A stretch of 57,592 nucleotides of DNA from Neptunicoccus cionae (GCF_014643735.1 NZ_BMKA01000011.1:1-57592); one strand, 5' to 3'. Numbered from the stretch's first letter, positions 1 through 8,910 are shown. Notes: generated from the sequence alone by a model not told the origin. Numbers and translations are program-made.

Positions 1-104
1 AGTATCCTAATTAAAGGTACAATGCCACAAATAGAGGTACAAGCAGCCATTGAAAAGTCAGGGAAAAATTAGCCTCTATTCTCTTTAATTAGGGCACAAC
101 GACA
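1..104. mobile_element. Right end of a second TniABQ-type transposon (partial)
   Basis: Read on the minus strand from 104, the sequence starts TGTCGTTGTGCCCTAATTAA. This closely resembles the right terminus of the transposon at 2530-6035 (TGTCGCGTAGCCCTTAATTG). Inside it, related short repeats recur: CCTAATTAAAG at 6-16, its inverse CTTTAATTAGG at 83-93, and AGGTACAA at 15-22 and 36-43. Multiple short repeats behind a TGT terminus are usual for TnsB/TniA-bound ends. The rest of the element would lie outside the window. Another similar repeat (AAAATTAGACCTCTAC, about 157-172) lies beyond the proposed end, so the exact boundary is uncertain. Confidence 0.45.
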
Positions 105-238
105 CGAATTGTGGAAAAGGCGTTGATGTTACTCAAATTTGAACTTGACACCCATAAAATTAGACCTCTACGTTTATGGTGGAACGGCAGGAACAGAGGA
201 GGCTCCCGTCATCCATGAACACAATCTGGAGGAACACC

Positions 239-1678
239 ATGTCACGAATTTCATATCCGACCGACCTGCGCACGCAGGCCAGAACTTGGGCGCTCTGCCT
301 AGCCCTGGTGGCTGGCCTTGCCGCCCCCGCCATGGCGCAGGACAAGACGTCGTTCAGAGAGCACAGCGGTGTATTGCCCGATGGTACGTCCTGGCTTATC
401 CGTGTCCCCGCAAACTGGAACGGACGGCTGCTACGCGACCTTGATTTCGCTAGCTTCATCCATGTTCCTGGCTTCGCCCCGCGTTACGACGATCTGTTGG
501 CGCGCGGCTATGCCTTCGCCGGTCTGGCCCGCCATCCACTGCGGCTCTGGCAGTACGATCCGCAGCGCGAGATCCTGAACCTCGAAACCGTGCAAGACAC
601 GTTCACCAAACTCGAGCGCGAGCCGGACATGGTCCTTCAGTACGGATGTTCCGGCGGCGGTCTCGACAGTCTCGCCTCTGCGGAAGTCTACCCCGACAAG
701 ATCGACGGTTCTGTCGTGCTTGCCGCCCATACGCCGGTCTGGATCATGAGCAGTTTCCTGGATGGCTGGTTCGCCATGCAGACCCTGCTGGGCGAAAGCT
801 ATGAGGCCGCTGGGCACGGTCCGGCCAGCGATCTCGCCATCGTCGGCCTGCCCAATGCCGGAGCGGGTGGCGAGCGCAGCCTTGACGCGATCCGTGCGTC
901 CTGGATGGCCGCCATCGAAACGGCGGGCGAAAGCCCGGAGGGCCGCGCGCGGCTGGCGCTTGCCTTCGCCATCGGACAGTGGTCGCCGTGGATGGTCGAG
1001 GGGACCGAACTACCCGACACCGCGGATGCCGGCGCCATGGCCGACATGATCGTGGCCTCGGCGCTGCGCATCGGCGGTAATGTTGGCGGGTCCTCGCGGC
1101 TTCTGTTCGAAAACGCCGCATCGGGGCAGCAACTTTCCGGGAACGAGGGGGTCGACTATGCCGCCTTCTACCAGAATGCCGCACCCGCGATGGCGCGGAC
1201 GGTTGAGGCGCTCTACGAACAGGCCGGTTTGGACCTTCAGGCCGACATTGCCAGGATCGACGCCGCCCCCCGCATCGCGGCCTCGGATTATGCGCGCGAT
1301 TTCTGGGCCGCAGACGGGCGCACGACGACCGGCGATCTGCAGGTTCCGGCGATCCGCATCCACATGCTGGGCGACTGGGCCATTCCCTACACGCTGATGG
1401 AAGGCTACGGCGCGCTGGTGCAGGAGCAGGGTACCGGCGATCTGTATCGGCAGTCGCTGGTCCAGGGCACGGGCCATTGCGAGTTCACGGCTGCCGAAAG
1501 CACGGCCATCGTCGAGACCCTGGTCGAACGGATCGAAACGGGCGCCTGGCCCGAGACATCGCCCGAGGCGCTGAACGCCGCAGCCGAGGCGCTGGAAACC
1601 GGGAGCGCCCCCCGGTTCATCGAACACGGTGATTGGCGCGTGGCAGCCTATAACCGGCCCTGGGTTCCGGCAGAATGA
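239..1678 (+). CDS. Secreted alpha/beta hydrolase
   Basis: This 479-residue protein starts at the ATG at 239, which has TGGAGGAA just upstream; an in-frame upstream start at 176 lacks this. Residues 1-33 form a signal peptide ending AMA before Gln34, so the enzyme is probably periplasmic or secreted. The nucleophile elbow is G-C-S-G-G with Ser138. Asp379 (in LGDWAIP) and His413 (in GTGHCEF) would complete a Ser-Asp-His triad. The family is a broad esterase/hydrolase group and the substrate cannot be read from sequence. Its presence on a phthalate-catabolic plasmid makes an ester hydrolase for aromatic esters conceivable, but a transposon separates it from that cluster. A hairpin follows the stop codon. 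Confidence 0.75.
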   Translation: MSRISYPTDLRTQARTWALCLALVAGLAAPAMAQDKTSFREHSGVLPDGTSWLIRVPANWNGRLLRDLDFASFIHVPGFAPRYDDLLARGYAFAGLARHPLRLWQYDPQREILNLETVQDTFTKLEREPDMVLQYGCSGGGLDSLASAEVYPDKIDGSVVLAAHTPVWIMSSFLDGWFAMQTLLGESYEAAGHGPASDLAIVGLPNAGAGGERSLDAIRASWMAAIETAGESPEGRARLALAFAIGQWSPWMVEGTELPDTADAGAMADMIVASALRIGGNVGGSSRLLFENAASGQQLSGNEGVDYAAFYQNAAPAMARTVEALYEQAGLDLQADIARIDAAPRIAASDYARDFWAADGRTTTGDLQVPAIRIHMLGDWAIPYTLMEGYGALVQEQGTGDLYRQSLVQGTGHCEFTAAESTAIVETLVERIETGAWPETSPEALNAAAEALETGSAPRFIEHGDWRVAAYNRPWVPAE

Positions 1679-1684
1679 GCCGAT

Positions 1685-1711
1685 GGGGAACTGGCGCTGC
1701 GCCGGTTCCCC
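1685..1711 (+). terminator. Hairpin after hydrolase gene
   Basis: GGGGAACTGGCG and CGCCGGTTCCCC form a 12-bp stem (one G-T wobble) with a 3-base loop, starting 6 bases after the hydrolase stop codon. No clear T-run follows, so termination efficiency is uncertain. Confidence 0.5.
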
Positions 1712-2024
1712 CACAGGTCCGGTGGCGCAAGTCATTGGTGGACCGTCGCCAACGCGCAGTGGGCATCTCTGGCGAGGGCAAGTGTTCCCATGTCTGGACG
1801 ACCCCTGCTGCGCAAGCTGGGAATTGACGCGCCTATGCCGAAAGCAGTCATGTCTACGGCCTTTGTGGTGCGGTCTAGCCGCTGGCCCAGATGAAGTCCG
1901 CGGATCGGGTCCCAATCAAAATTGCGCGCTTTCTGCGCCTTGACCCCCTGGGGTGTCCCGATCCCCGGTTCGACCGGTTTGTCATCTCTTCTCAGCTTCA
2001 CGCATTCCGTCAGCGGTTCCGCGC
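1712..2024. other. Non-coding stretch downstream of the IS110 fragment
   Basis: No convincing gene is visible here. It lies immediately 3' of the truncated IS110-type transposase and may be the non-coding 3' part of that insertion sequence. IS110 elements lack terminal inverted repeats, so the edge cannot be placed. Confidence 0.35.
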
Positions 2025-2529
2025 TCAGGAGACAGGGGCCGCGTAGATCTCGTTGCGGCGCAGGAGCGCCCAAGCGATCCGGGCAGTCTTGTTGGCGAGC
2101 GCGACCGCAACGACTTTCGGTCGCTTGCGTGCTTTAAGCCCAAGCATCCAAGCCTTGCCGGCATCGCCCTGCCTTGCAAAGCGAAGCACCGCAGTCGCGC
2201 CGGAAACGAGCAGTCGCCGGATATATCCATCACCCTGCTTGCTGATCCCGGTCTGTCGATCCTTGCCACTGCTTGAGTTCGCCCGTGGCGTCAGGCCTAG
2301 CCAGGCCGCGAACTGTCGTGCCGAGCGGAACAGGCTCGGATCCGGAACATTTGCAGCAATTGCGCTGGCGGTGATCGGTCCGATACCGGGAATGGTCGCC
2401 AGTCGCCGGCTCGTCTCGTGCGTCCGGTGCCACTCGAGGATCCGTTTCTCCAGGGCCTCAGCCTGATCGGCAATCGCCTCCGCTTGGCAGATCAACGCAT
2501 GGATGGCAGCCGCAGCATGGTCAGGCAAC
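2025..2529 (-). pseudogene. IS110-family transposase, C-terminal fragment
   Basis: The readable frame gives about 167 residues that match the C-terminal Transposase_20 half of IS110-family enzymes, with the helix-hairpin-helix stretch PGIGPITASAIAA and the block FAAWLGLTPRANSSSGKDRQ. The N-terminal DEDD (RuvC-like) catalytic half is missing. The frame is cut exactly where the TniABQ transposon terminus begins at 2530. No usable ATG remains, only a TTG at the junction, so this is a dead remnant. Confidence 0.85.
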
Positions 2530-2600
2530 TGTCGCGTTGCCCTTAAATCTGAGACACGACGCGTTCGGGGATATTTTTTGCCCTTAATTATGAGATTCCA
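2530..2600. repeat. Left-end repeats of the TniABQ transposon
   Basis: Two copies of the motif GCCCTTAAWTNTGAGA are present, starting at 2539 (terminal copy) and about 2580. The second overlaps the 3' end of tniQ. They are the expected type of TniA-binding sites. Confidence 0.7.
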
Positions 2601-3435
2601 CTGCCATCGCGCCTATGCTTTTCGCGCGCTGCCGGGCGATGTAATCGACCGCGGCAAGCAGACGTGGCTCCTTATCGAAGGCGCGCAATAGAGCAACCCT
2701 TGCATAGTCGTCGATGCCGGAGCTTGAGATGGCCGCTTTGACCAGTGGACGGGATTGGGCTGCATCAATTGCAGCAAGGCAAAACAGCCTTACTTCCAGC
2801 CTGTGGCCCTGAAGAGCGTATAACGGATCTCCGCGGAAGGCCTTTAATGATATGGCAAAGGTGACCGCGCGCATTGCGCGCCGAAATTGCTTGGAGCTGC
2901 GTAATCGCGCGGCGTATTCAAGCCGCGCGGCGCCGTTGCGCGCACGATTTATCAGCTTTTCGGGCATCTGTTCGCCACTGGCCTTGCCGAGCGTCGGCAC
3001 AAGTCTCGTCCCACAAACCTGGCAGTCGAATGCCCAGGCTCGCCTCCAATGCTTGAGCGAAAGGCCCTCTCTGGAACATTGCAGGCAATGCTGGAATGGT
3101 ATCTGGGCCGTCAGCGAGGCTTCTCGTGTCGTCATTGCTGGGAAGGTCAAAGATCGCACAACATCTGGGTCAATCCGTGCGGCGTTGGCAATCTTCGCCG
3201 CCGCAGCCGCGTCGACGTTGAAGTTCAAGGCGGTGCCATGCGCGGTATCGATTCTGAGATGAGCCAGTAGTTCCGCATCATCACAGTAGTTGGCCGCCGC
3301 CAGCCTAGACAACCAACCTGACAACAACTCGTCGGGCAGCGGCGCGACAGTCTTGGGCAGCGGGTGCGGCTTCACACCCCGGACTTCTCGAGCCGCCGAT
3401 GGGGGTTCGCATGGCGCGACCAAACCGGCGTCCAT
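2584..3435 (-). CDS. tniQ: TniQ family transposition protein
   Basis: TniQ is the target-site adaptor of TniABQ/Tn7-like transposition (TnsD/TniQ family). The protein shows the N-terminal LPDELLSGWLSRLAAANYC block (residues 34-51) and a zinc-finger pair, Cys117/Cys120 and Cys138/Cys141. The long frame begins at 3435 and overlaps tniB by 64 bases. A GTG at 3375, which overlaps the tniB stop as GTGA, is an equally good start and would shorten the protein by 20 residues while keeping all conserved parts. At 263-283 residues it is a short TniQ. It is the last gene of the element and its stop lies next to the left-end repeats. Confidence 0.85.
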   Translation of the reverse strand: MDAGLVAPCEPPSAAREVRGVKPHPLPKTVAPLPDELLSGWLSRLAAANYCDDAELLAHLRIDTAHGTALNFNVDAAAAAKIANAARIDPDVVRSLTFPAMTTREASLTAQIPFQHCLQCSREGLSLKHWRRAWAFDCQVCGTRLVPTLGKASGEQMPEKLINRARNGAARLEYAARLRSSKQFRRAMRAVTFAISLKAFRGDPLYALQGHRLEVRLFCLAAIDAAQSRPLVKAAISSSGIDDYARVALLRAFDKEPRLLAAVDYIARQRAKSIGAMAVESHN

Positions 3436-4253
3436 TTTGCGATTGCGTCATCGGTGATGCATTCATCACCTGTGACAATGGCGTCGATGGAAAGATCCTT
3501 GATCAGGGCGAAGATGCGCGAGGTCACCCCGCCGGTCAGCGCAAGTATCTGCTTTAGTGACTTGACCTTCAGATTGGATTTCTTCTCGAGGGGCATTGCC
3601 GCGATGAGTGTCTGGATCATGTCCGAGAACTCGGCGTCGTCGCGCCAGTTTGGAAGGTGATGTTCGTCCAGCCGCCTGGCAAGCTGGATATCACCACGGA
3701 TGGCATCGACGGCCTCGCTGACCCCCAGGCAGACCAGCGACACTTCGAGTTCATTGCTGAGATACCGCAGAACATTGAGAAAGCGGCGCTGTTCGCGGTG
3801 GGTCCCGGCCAAGAGGTTGTGGACTTCGTCGATCATGATCATCCGCAGGCCAAGGTCGCGCAAGAGCGCGACGACACGGACTTCGAGGGAGGCCACATTT
3901 TGAGCGCGCGCGCTCAGTGCCGTGGCCGGTGCCCCGACGGTCGCCAGGATGTGCAGATAGAACCGTCGTTCGTCGGGAGCTGGTGGTGCTTGTAACAGTA
4001 ACAGCGGCGTTCGCGTAATTCCCGATGTTGGGTCATATTCCGGTGCATATCTGCGCGAAAGATTGCGGGCGATCATCGTCTTTCCGATCCCGGACGCGCC
4101 ATGCACAAGAAGGCCAGGCATACGGGTTTGCCTTGGCGCTTCGATCATACACTGCAAACGGTCCAGAACTTGTTCGGCCCGCGGAAAGCCAATCCAGATA
4201 TCCGATTGAATGAGGGTGATCCGACCGTCTTCCTCTGTTTTTCCTGCCCTCAA
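3372..4253 (-). CDS. tniB: TniB, AAA+ transposition ATPase
   Basis: This is a TnsC/TniB-type AAA+ ATPase that links target selection to the transposase. Walker A GASGIGKT is at residues 52-59 and Walker B MIMIDE ends at 142-143, both numbered from the chosen start. That start is the TTG at 4253, one base after the tniA stop, which gives a 293-residue protein of normal family length and coupled translation with tniA. The frame is open upstream to 4370, but that extension lies in another frame of tniA and looks spurious. It acts with TniA and TniQ encoded on either side. Confidence 0.85.
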   Translation of the reverse strand: MRAGKTEEDGRITLIQSDIWIGFPRAEQVLDRLQCMIEAPRQTRMPGLLVHGASGIGKTMIARNLSRRYAPEYDPTSGITRTPLLLLQAPPAPDERRFYLHILATVGAPATALSARAQNVASLEVRVVALLRDLGLRMIMIDEVHNLLAGTHREQRRFLNVLRYLSNELEVSLVCLGVSEAVDAIRGDIQLARRLDEHHLPNWRDDAEFSDMIQTLIAAMPLEKKSNLKVKSLKQILALTGGVTSRIFALIKDLSIDAIVTGDECITDDAIAKWTPVWSRHANPHRRLEKSGV

Positions 4254-4254
4254 T

Positions 4255-5904
4255 TCACCATCTCTCCACCTTGAACAATGGGCGCGATGTATCACCCGTA
4301 TCGATCGCGCGCAGCCCTTCGGTTGTTGAGACGGCCGAGTTGGCGCCCTCCAATGTCCCTTTTCTTTCACGGGATCGGCGTTCGGCCCTCGTCAGGCTCC
4401 GGCTTTCAGACTCGATTTGGCGTTGCTGTCGGATCAGCTCAGCCAGGACCAGCTCATTGGACCCGGACTTGCCAAGGGCACGGGCATTCCTCATGGCTTC
4501 GCGATATTCCCAGAGCGACACAGGCGGAATTTCCAGGTTTCGGTACCGAGCTTCGACGTATCGGTCATTATCCAGTTCGACCCAGATCACCGAGAGGTCG
4601 CGAGGGTCGTAGCGGACGACCACCTTTCCATCCCCGCGCCCGATGTGGCCTGCAAGCGCATCGGACCAGTACCGTATCTGGAACAGATGGATGCCGTCAC
4701 GCCTGACCTTGCGCAGTTCACTTGGCAGAAAGCTCACCCGAAAGGCTTCAATCTCGAAGGGGATATCGCCCATCATTTGCTCTGAGAGCGCCTCCCATTT
4801 GGCAACGGGCGTGCAGCCAAGACTTGAATGAATGCTGTTGTTGTAGCGGCAGATTTCCAGAGCAAACCAGCGATCGAAGTCGCTTAAGGTCATCGTGGCC
4901 ATGCCCTCGGCGTCATAGTCGCCCTTGGCCACGACCGAGGATTGCGTTGTTCCAGGCAACAGGTGCACGGCCCCCATCATCGTGCCGATCAATCGTTCGA
5001 TGTGCCCTCCGAAATGAGGACTGCCTGGCGGCCGATAGACCAGATCGATCCCCCATTCTGCACATGCCGACCGAAAGGCATGCGACCGGAAATCGCGCCC
5101 GTTATCGACGTGGATGCTATGCGGTTTACCCTGCGCGGGCCAAGGAACATTGCGCACCAATTCCGCCAGAAGTTCCGCCTTGGGGGCCACAGCCTGTGTC
5201 AGGCAAAGCGCCACCGACAGACGCGAAGGTGCCTCGAGAGAGGTGTAATATCCGGTCACCATCCGCGTTGCGACGTCGATCGCCAGCGTGACCCAAGGCC
5301 GCCCAATTGGTTTGCGTTCAAAACTGTCGACGAGAATGATGTCCGCAGACGTATGGTCGATTTGCACGACCTCCAGTGGCCGGTTTGCCTTGTTGTCGCC
5401 TACGACCGGCGCAAATTTCTGGCGGGCCGCCTTTGCGCCTTCGCGTGCCTTGGCAATTTCACGGGCATCCATTGCATCCAGCCTGCGCTGAACCGTCCGA
5501 CGTGTCGGCGGTTGCAAGCCCTGCTGCCAGCACGCGCTTCGGATTTCTGTCACGATGCGCGACAGGCTTGGGCGTTCCCGCCGTAAGAAATAACGGCGAA
5601 GATGTTCTTCGATCACCGCTTCCACCTTGCCGGATATCAAGGTTGTACCAGTCGGGCGGCCCCGTTTCCGAGAAGCCAGCGCGCTGGTGCGCCCACCCTC
5701 TTCGGCCAGACGCTTTATCCAGCGCCAGACAGTCGCCCTGCTGACACCAAGCTCCCAAACGGCGTCATTGATGCCTCTTTCCAGACTGCCAGTTCCTTTG
5801 AGATATGCCTGAACAAGCGGACGCAGAACGGCCGCCCTGCGCGCCTCCTCAGCACCAGCGGCAACGAAGTCTTCGCGATCATCATCCATCAATATTTGCC
5901 ACAC
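4255..5904 (-). CDS. tniA: TniA, DDE transposase (TnsB-like)
   Basis: This is the DDE-family transposase that cuts and joins transposon ends. The 549-residue frame has an N-terminal helix-turn-helix (about residues 45-70), an rve integrase core with Asp183 (QIDHTSAD), Asp267 (HVDNGRDF) and Glu303 (GGHIERL), and a C-terminal Mu-type beta barrel. The first start is GTG at 5904; an ATG five codons in (5889) is also possible, and neither has a strong ribosome site. The gene begins directly inside the right-end repeats, so TniA binding there could repress its own expression. Confidence 0.9.
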   Translation of the reverse strand: MWQILMDDDREDFVAAGAEEARRAAVLRPLVQAYLKGTGSLERGINDAVWELGVSRATVWRWIKRLAEEGGRTSALASRKRGRPTGTTLISGKVEAVIEEHLRRYFLRRERPSLSRIVTEIRSACWQQGLQPPTRRTVQRRLDAMDAREIAKAREGAKAARQKFAPVVGDNKANRPLEVVQIDHTSADIILVDSFERKPIGRPWVTLAIDVATRMVTGYYTSLEAPSRLSVALCLTQAVAPKAELLAELVRNVPWPAQGKPHSIHVDNGRDFRSHAFRSACAEWGIDLVYRPPGSPHFGGHIERLIGTMMGAVHLLPGTTQSSVVAKGDYDAEGMATMTLSDFDRWFALEICRYNNSIHSSLGCTPVAKWEALSEQMMGDIPFEIEAFRVSFLPSELRKVRRDGIHLFQIRYWSDALAGHIGRGDGKVVVRYDPRDLSVIWVELDNDRYVEARYRNLEIPPVSLWEYREAMRNARALGKSGSNELVLAELIRQQRQIESESRSLTRAERRSRERKGTLEGANSAVSTTEGLRAIDTGDTSRPLFKVERW

Positions 5905-5919
5905 GAAGCTGCGAACCCT

Positions 5920-6035
5920 GTCTCAGGTTTAAGGGCAAAAATATCGGATTTAAAGGCAAAATATCATATTTAAGGGCAAAGCAAGGCCGTTGATTTCGTT
6001 GGATTTCTCATCTCACAATTAAGGGCTACGCGACA
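5920..6035. repeat. Right-end repeats of the TniABQ transposon
   Basis: On the plus strand there are four TTTAAGGGCAAA-like copies, near 5927, 5949, 5970 and 6018 (terminal). Three are followed by an AT-rich ATATC/ATATT stretch. Having more repeats at the right end than the left is usual for Tn7-like and Tn5053-like elements and would load TniA asymmetrically. Confidence 0.7.
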
Positions 6036-6681
6036 CCAGGCCTTCGTCCATCAGACGATAGATCTCGGTCAGCATGGCGAACTGGATCCGGTTCACAAGA
6101 AAGCCTGGACGTTCGAGGATCGCGACACCGACATGTTCGATGTTCTGCACCAGCATGCGGCTCCATGCCACCAACTCCGCTGGCGTATCGGCCGCATGGA
6201 TCAACTCGATTACGGGAACGATATGACCCGGAGTAACATAGTGAATGCCCATCATCCGCTCTTTGCGTGTCATTTGAGCGGCGATGTCGGAGATTAGGAA
6301 GGACGAGGTATTGGTCGCCAGCACCACGTTTTCCGGACAGATCCTTTCGAGTTCCGCGAACAGGGCCTGTTTGACTTCCAGGGATTCCTGCACTGCTTCA
6401 TGCACGAGGAAGACCCCTTCGATCGCGCTCGCAAGATCCGGCTCAAGTGTCACTCCGGCTAGCATGGCCTCCGATGCATCCGAATCCTCGACCAGTCCTG
6501 CCGCGATCGGGCGGGCCCGCTCTACGTAAGTGTCAAGCATGGTCTGATTGCTGTCGCAGATCACCGCATCATAGCCGTGATGCGCATAGAGTGTCGCGAT
6601 GACACATCCCATGAATCCGGCCCCGACGACGCAAATCCTACCGGACCCGGGCGGCTCCGTACCGAACGCAAATTCCTTCAA
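6019..6681 (-). pseudogene. 3-hydroxyacyl-CoA dehydrogenase, truncated by transposon
   Basis: About 215 native residues remain of an NAD-dependent 3-hydroxyacyl-CoA dehydrogenase (3HCDH_N domain), with the Rossmann motif GAGFMG near residue 20 and the ATNTSSF block. Family members are about 300-320 residues, so the C-terminal dimerisation domain is missing. The frame runs through the transposon terminus at 6035 and stops inside it (last codons R-S-P). The start is TTG at 6681, supported by GGAGGAGGAAAG immediately upstream. It is divergent from the LysR gene at 6959, its probable regulator. The product is probably inactive. Confidence 0.8.
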
Positions 6682-6882
6682 ACTTTCCTCCTCCCTTCAA
6701 ATGGTATGAACCTTCGACTCTTCTGGACGACAGGCTTCTAGCCGACTGTATCACTCGAGCCGCTGCGATAGCCGCGCAAGGATCAGGAATGTTCCGATTG
6801 TGCGATGCCGAGCGGTCTCGGGTCCAATACGCAAACGTCGACAATATATATGGCTATGGTTATGATTTAATGCCGGGCACTC

Positions 6883-6899
6883 AATCAATAGAGTTGATT
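6883..6899. promoter_or_regulatory. Inverted repeat, possible LysR operator
   Basis: AATCAA, 5-base spacer, TTGATT: a perfect 6-bp inverted repeat lying between the divergent dehydrogenase remnant and the LysR gene. This is the usual place for a LysR-family box. Confidence 0.5.
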
Positions 6900-6958
6900 C
6901 CTGAACTTGCCCGACTGATTTATTGTGGTTTTGGTATGCTTCCGAGCCATCAAACCGG

Positions 6959-7948
6959 ATGCCTGACACGGGAGAACAGGAATTGCGCAAAGATCGGCCA
7001 GAAGAACCGAACGACACGCCGTCGAAAGACTTGCTTCGGTCGCGCAATCTCACGCTGCACAAGCTGCACGTCTTTTGCACGATCGCCAAATTCAACAGTG
7101 TAACCCGCGCGGCGGAGTATTTGAATATTGCGCAACCCGCAGTAACCGCCCACCTGCGCAGTCTTGAGAAGAGCCTTGGTGTCAAGTTGGTGCGCAAGGC
7201 CGGGCGCAACATCGAACTGACACATGCCGGGCGTCGCACTCTTGCCTGGGCGAAGGAAACTATTCAGCGCAGCTCAGATATGTTTCTTGACCTCGCAGAC
7301 ATCAAGAAAGGTCTGATTGGCCGAACGCGGATCGCCTCGTCGATGGTGGCCGGCACCTACAAGTTGTCTGAAACTATAATTGCGTTCAAAAAGGAATTCC
7401 CATCGGCCAGGATTTCGGTGTCGATGGCCAGCCCCTACCTGGCCACGGAATCAGTTCTGCTTGGGGATTGCGACTTCGGTATCACTTTGGTTGATCACAA
7501 TCGCGACACCTCACGGTTGGAAATCGAATTGCTCTGGCGCGAGCCGCTTTATCTGGTGGCCGCGATAGAGAGCCGACTGGTCGGCGATGTCGCTTACATC
7601 GATGAGCTAGGGACATTGCCGCTGATCACCCCGCCGAAGGGGCAAATGGCTCGAGAACTCATCGATGAGGTGCTGCGCGCCGCTGGGGTCGTGAGAACCA
7701 ACAGCGTACTGGCCTTCGGGCATCCCGAGCCGATCTTAAATGCGATCCGCGCCGATGTCGGGGCCGGTTTCGTCTTCAAGAGCGCATTGCCGAGGGACCC
7801 AGAGGTGTCAGGGCTTCGCCTTGTGCATACACCAGAGCTGGAAATTGCGATGCCGCTGTTCCTGGTCTACGACAAGAAGACGGTGTTCTCCGCGCCGCAA
7901 ATTCAGCTCATGGACCGAATCCGTCAATCCTTCGCCGAGCCTGCATGA
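6959..7948 (+). CDS. LysR-family transcriptional regulator
   Basis: This is a 329-residue LysR protein. The winged helix-turn-helix occupies about residues 30-90 (HKLHVFCTIAKFNSVTRAAEYLN...QPAVTAHLRSLE), followed by a LysR substrate-binding domain. The ATG at 6959 is preferred to an in-frame TTG at 6923 because it leaves an ordinary N-terminus. It is transcribed divergently from the truncated 3-hydroxyacyl-CoA dehydrogenase gene, with a 17-bp palindromic site between them. That suggests it once controlled that gene and whatever followed it before the transposon arrived. The effector is unknown. Confidence 0.85.
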   Translation: MPDTGEQELRKDRPEEPNDTPSKDLLRSRNLTLHKLHVFCTIAKFNSVTRAAEYLNIAQPAVTAHLRSLEKSLGVKLVRKAGRNIELTHAGRRTLAWAKETIQRSSDMFLDLADIKKGLIGRTRIASSMVAGTYKLSETIIAFKKEFPSARISVSMASPYLATESVLLGDCDFGITLVDHNRDTSRLEIELLWREPLYLVAAIESRLVGDVAYIDELGTLPLITPPKGQMARELIDEVLRAAGVVRTNSVLAFGHPEPILNAIRADVGAGFVFKSALPRDPEVSGLRLVHTPELEIAMPLFLVYDKKTVFSAPQIQLMDRIRQSFAEPA

Positions 7949-8027
7949 TCATGGACAGAAGGCTCCGCGCGGGGGACGACACTGCTAGCCACGCAAAGGA
8001 CGCCCTCCGAAAGGCGCGACGATGCGG

Positions 8028-8852
8028 TCAGTGGGACATGAACACCGGCACTTGGCTGTTCCTGATGACTTCGTGGGTAACGCCACCGAACAGGTCTTGT
8101 GAGAATTTGCTGTGTTCGTAAGCCCCCATCACGATCAACTTTGCCCCCAACTCGGCAGCGGTCCGTTGAATAACGTCGGCTATGCCGTTCTTGCCTTTGG
8201 GGCGCTCGACCTGTTCCACGTCAACACCATGGCGTTGGAGGTGGGTGACAATGTCTGTTCCTTCGGGCATTTTCGGCAGGCTCGCGCCAACGCTCAAGAT
8301 CGTGACCTTGCGCGGTCTCTCCTCCAAGATCGTCATTGCGTCGTTGAGCGCTCGGGCTGCCGAGCGCTTTCCGTCCCAGGCGACGAGAGCATGTGAACCG
8401 AGTTTGTCAGTAGAGTATCCATTGGGTACAACAAGGACTGGGCGGCCGCTTTGTAGTGCCATAAGATCTGGGTTCACAGCGCGAAATTCATCGGTAGGAA
8501 GGTTCGATTGGTAGCCTGTCACCACAAAATCAAAATTACGTGCGATTTCGGGCAAACTTAACTTTCCGATCTCGCTTGGCATAACAAAACGCGACCGTTC
8601 GGCCACTCCTGCCGAAGAAGCTTGCTCCTCAAAAAAGGCTCGAGCAGCTTCGATTTTCTCATTTCGCACATTTCCGAGCTTGTCGAGAAGTTCCTCGGTC
8701 AGGCCGAGAACATGTTCGAAGTAGGAAGAAGTGCTGCCATAAACCGCCGTCAGCCATGCATCGTGCTTGGCCGCAATTTTTGTCGCATGACCTACGCCAC
8801 TCGGGAATCCAGCACTCCCGGAATGCGTAATAAGGATATTCTTGATGCTCAT
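8028..8852 (-). CDS. Universal stress protein (UspA family)
   Basis: This 274-residue protein has a C-terminal UspA domain with the nucleotide-binding signature GAYEHSKFSQDLFGGVTHEVI followed by SQVPVFMSH, and a degenerate N-terminal UspA-like half. Universal stress proteins are cytosolic nucleotide-binding proteins, some of which modulate TRAP transporters. The ATG at 8852 has GAGGCGAAG before it. The shared operator palindrome (TTAGATGTCTAT at 8899) lies 47 bases upstream, which ties this gene to the phthalate genes and the TRAP system elsewhere in the window. Its role there is inferred only from this site. Confidence 0.85.
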   Translation of the reverse strand: MSIKNILITHSGSAGFPSGVGHATKIAAKHDAWLTAVYGSTSSYFEHVLGLTEELLDKLGNVRNEKIEAARAFFEEQASSAGVAERSRFVMPSEIGKLSLPEIARNFDFVVTGYQSNLPTDEFRAVNPDLMALQSGRPVLVVPNGYSTDKLGSHALVAWDGKRSAARALNDAMTILEERPRKVTILSVGASLPKMPEGTDIVTHLQRHGVDVEQVERPKGKNGIADVIQRTAAELGAKLIVMGAYEHSKFSQDLFGGVTHEVIRNSQVPVFMSH

Positions 8853-8898
8853 CTTCGCCTCACTGATCGAACGCTAAGACATGCTATCATTTGACTAC

Positions 8899-8910
8899 TT
8901 AGATGTCTAT
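8899..8910. promoter_or_regulatory. Operator copy upstream of usp (TTAGATGTCTAT)
   Basis: One copy of the palindrome TTAGATNNCTAA found upstream of several catabolic operons here. It lies 47 bases before the usp ATG. Confidence 0.6.

Larger units (their letters stand above)
2530..6035. mobile_element. Compact TniA-TniB-TniQ transposon, 3506 bp
   Basis: The ends are inverted repeats: TGTCGCGTTGCCCTTAA from 2530 on the plus strand and TGTCGCGTAGCCCTTAA from 6035 on the minus strand, continuing with a shared TGAGA. The element holds only three overlapping minus-strand genes (tniA, tniB, tniQ), with no resolvase and no cargo. Additional TTTGCCCTTAA-like repeats lie inside both ends. The 5-bp flanks differ (GCAAC on the left, CCAGG on the right). 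The left flank is an IS110 remnant and the right flank is a broken dehydrogenase gene, so a deletion or rearrangement followed insertion. Confidence 0.85.

Noticed and set aside
1010-1915. 301-residue minus-strand open frame
   Set aside because: It is antisense to the secreted hydrolase, which has a signal peptide, catalytic motifs and ribosome site.
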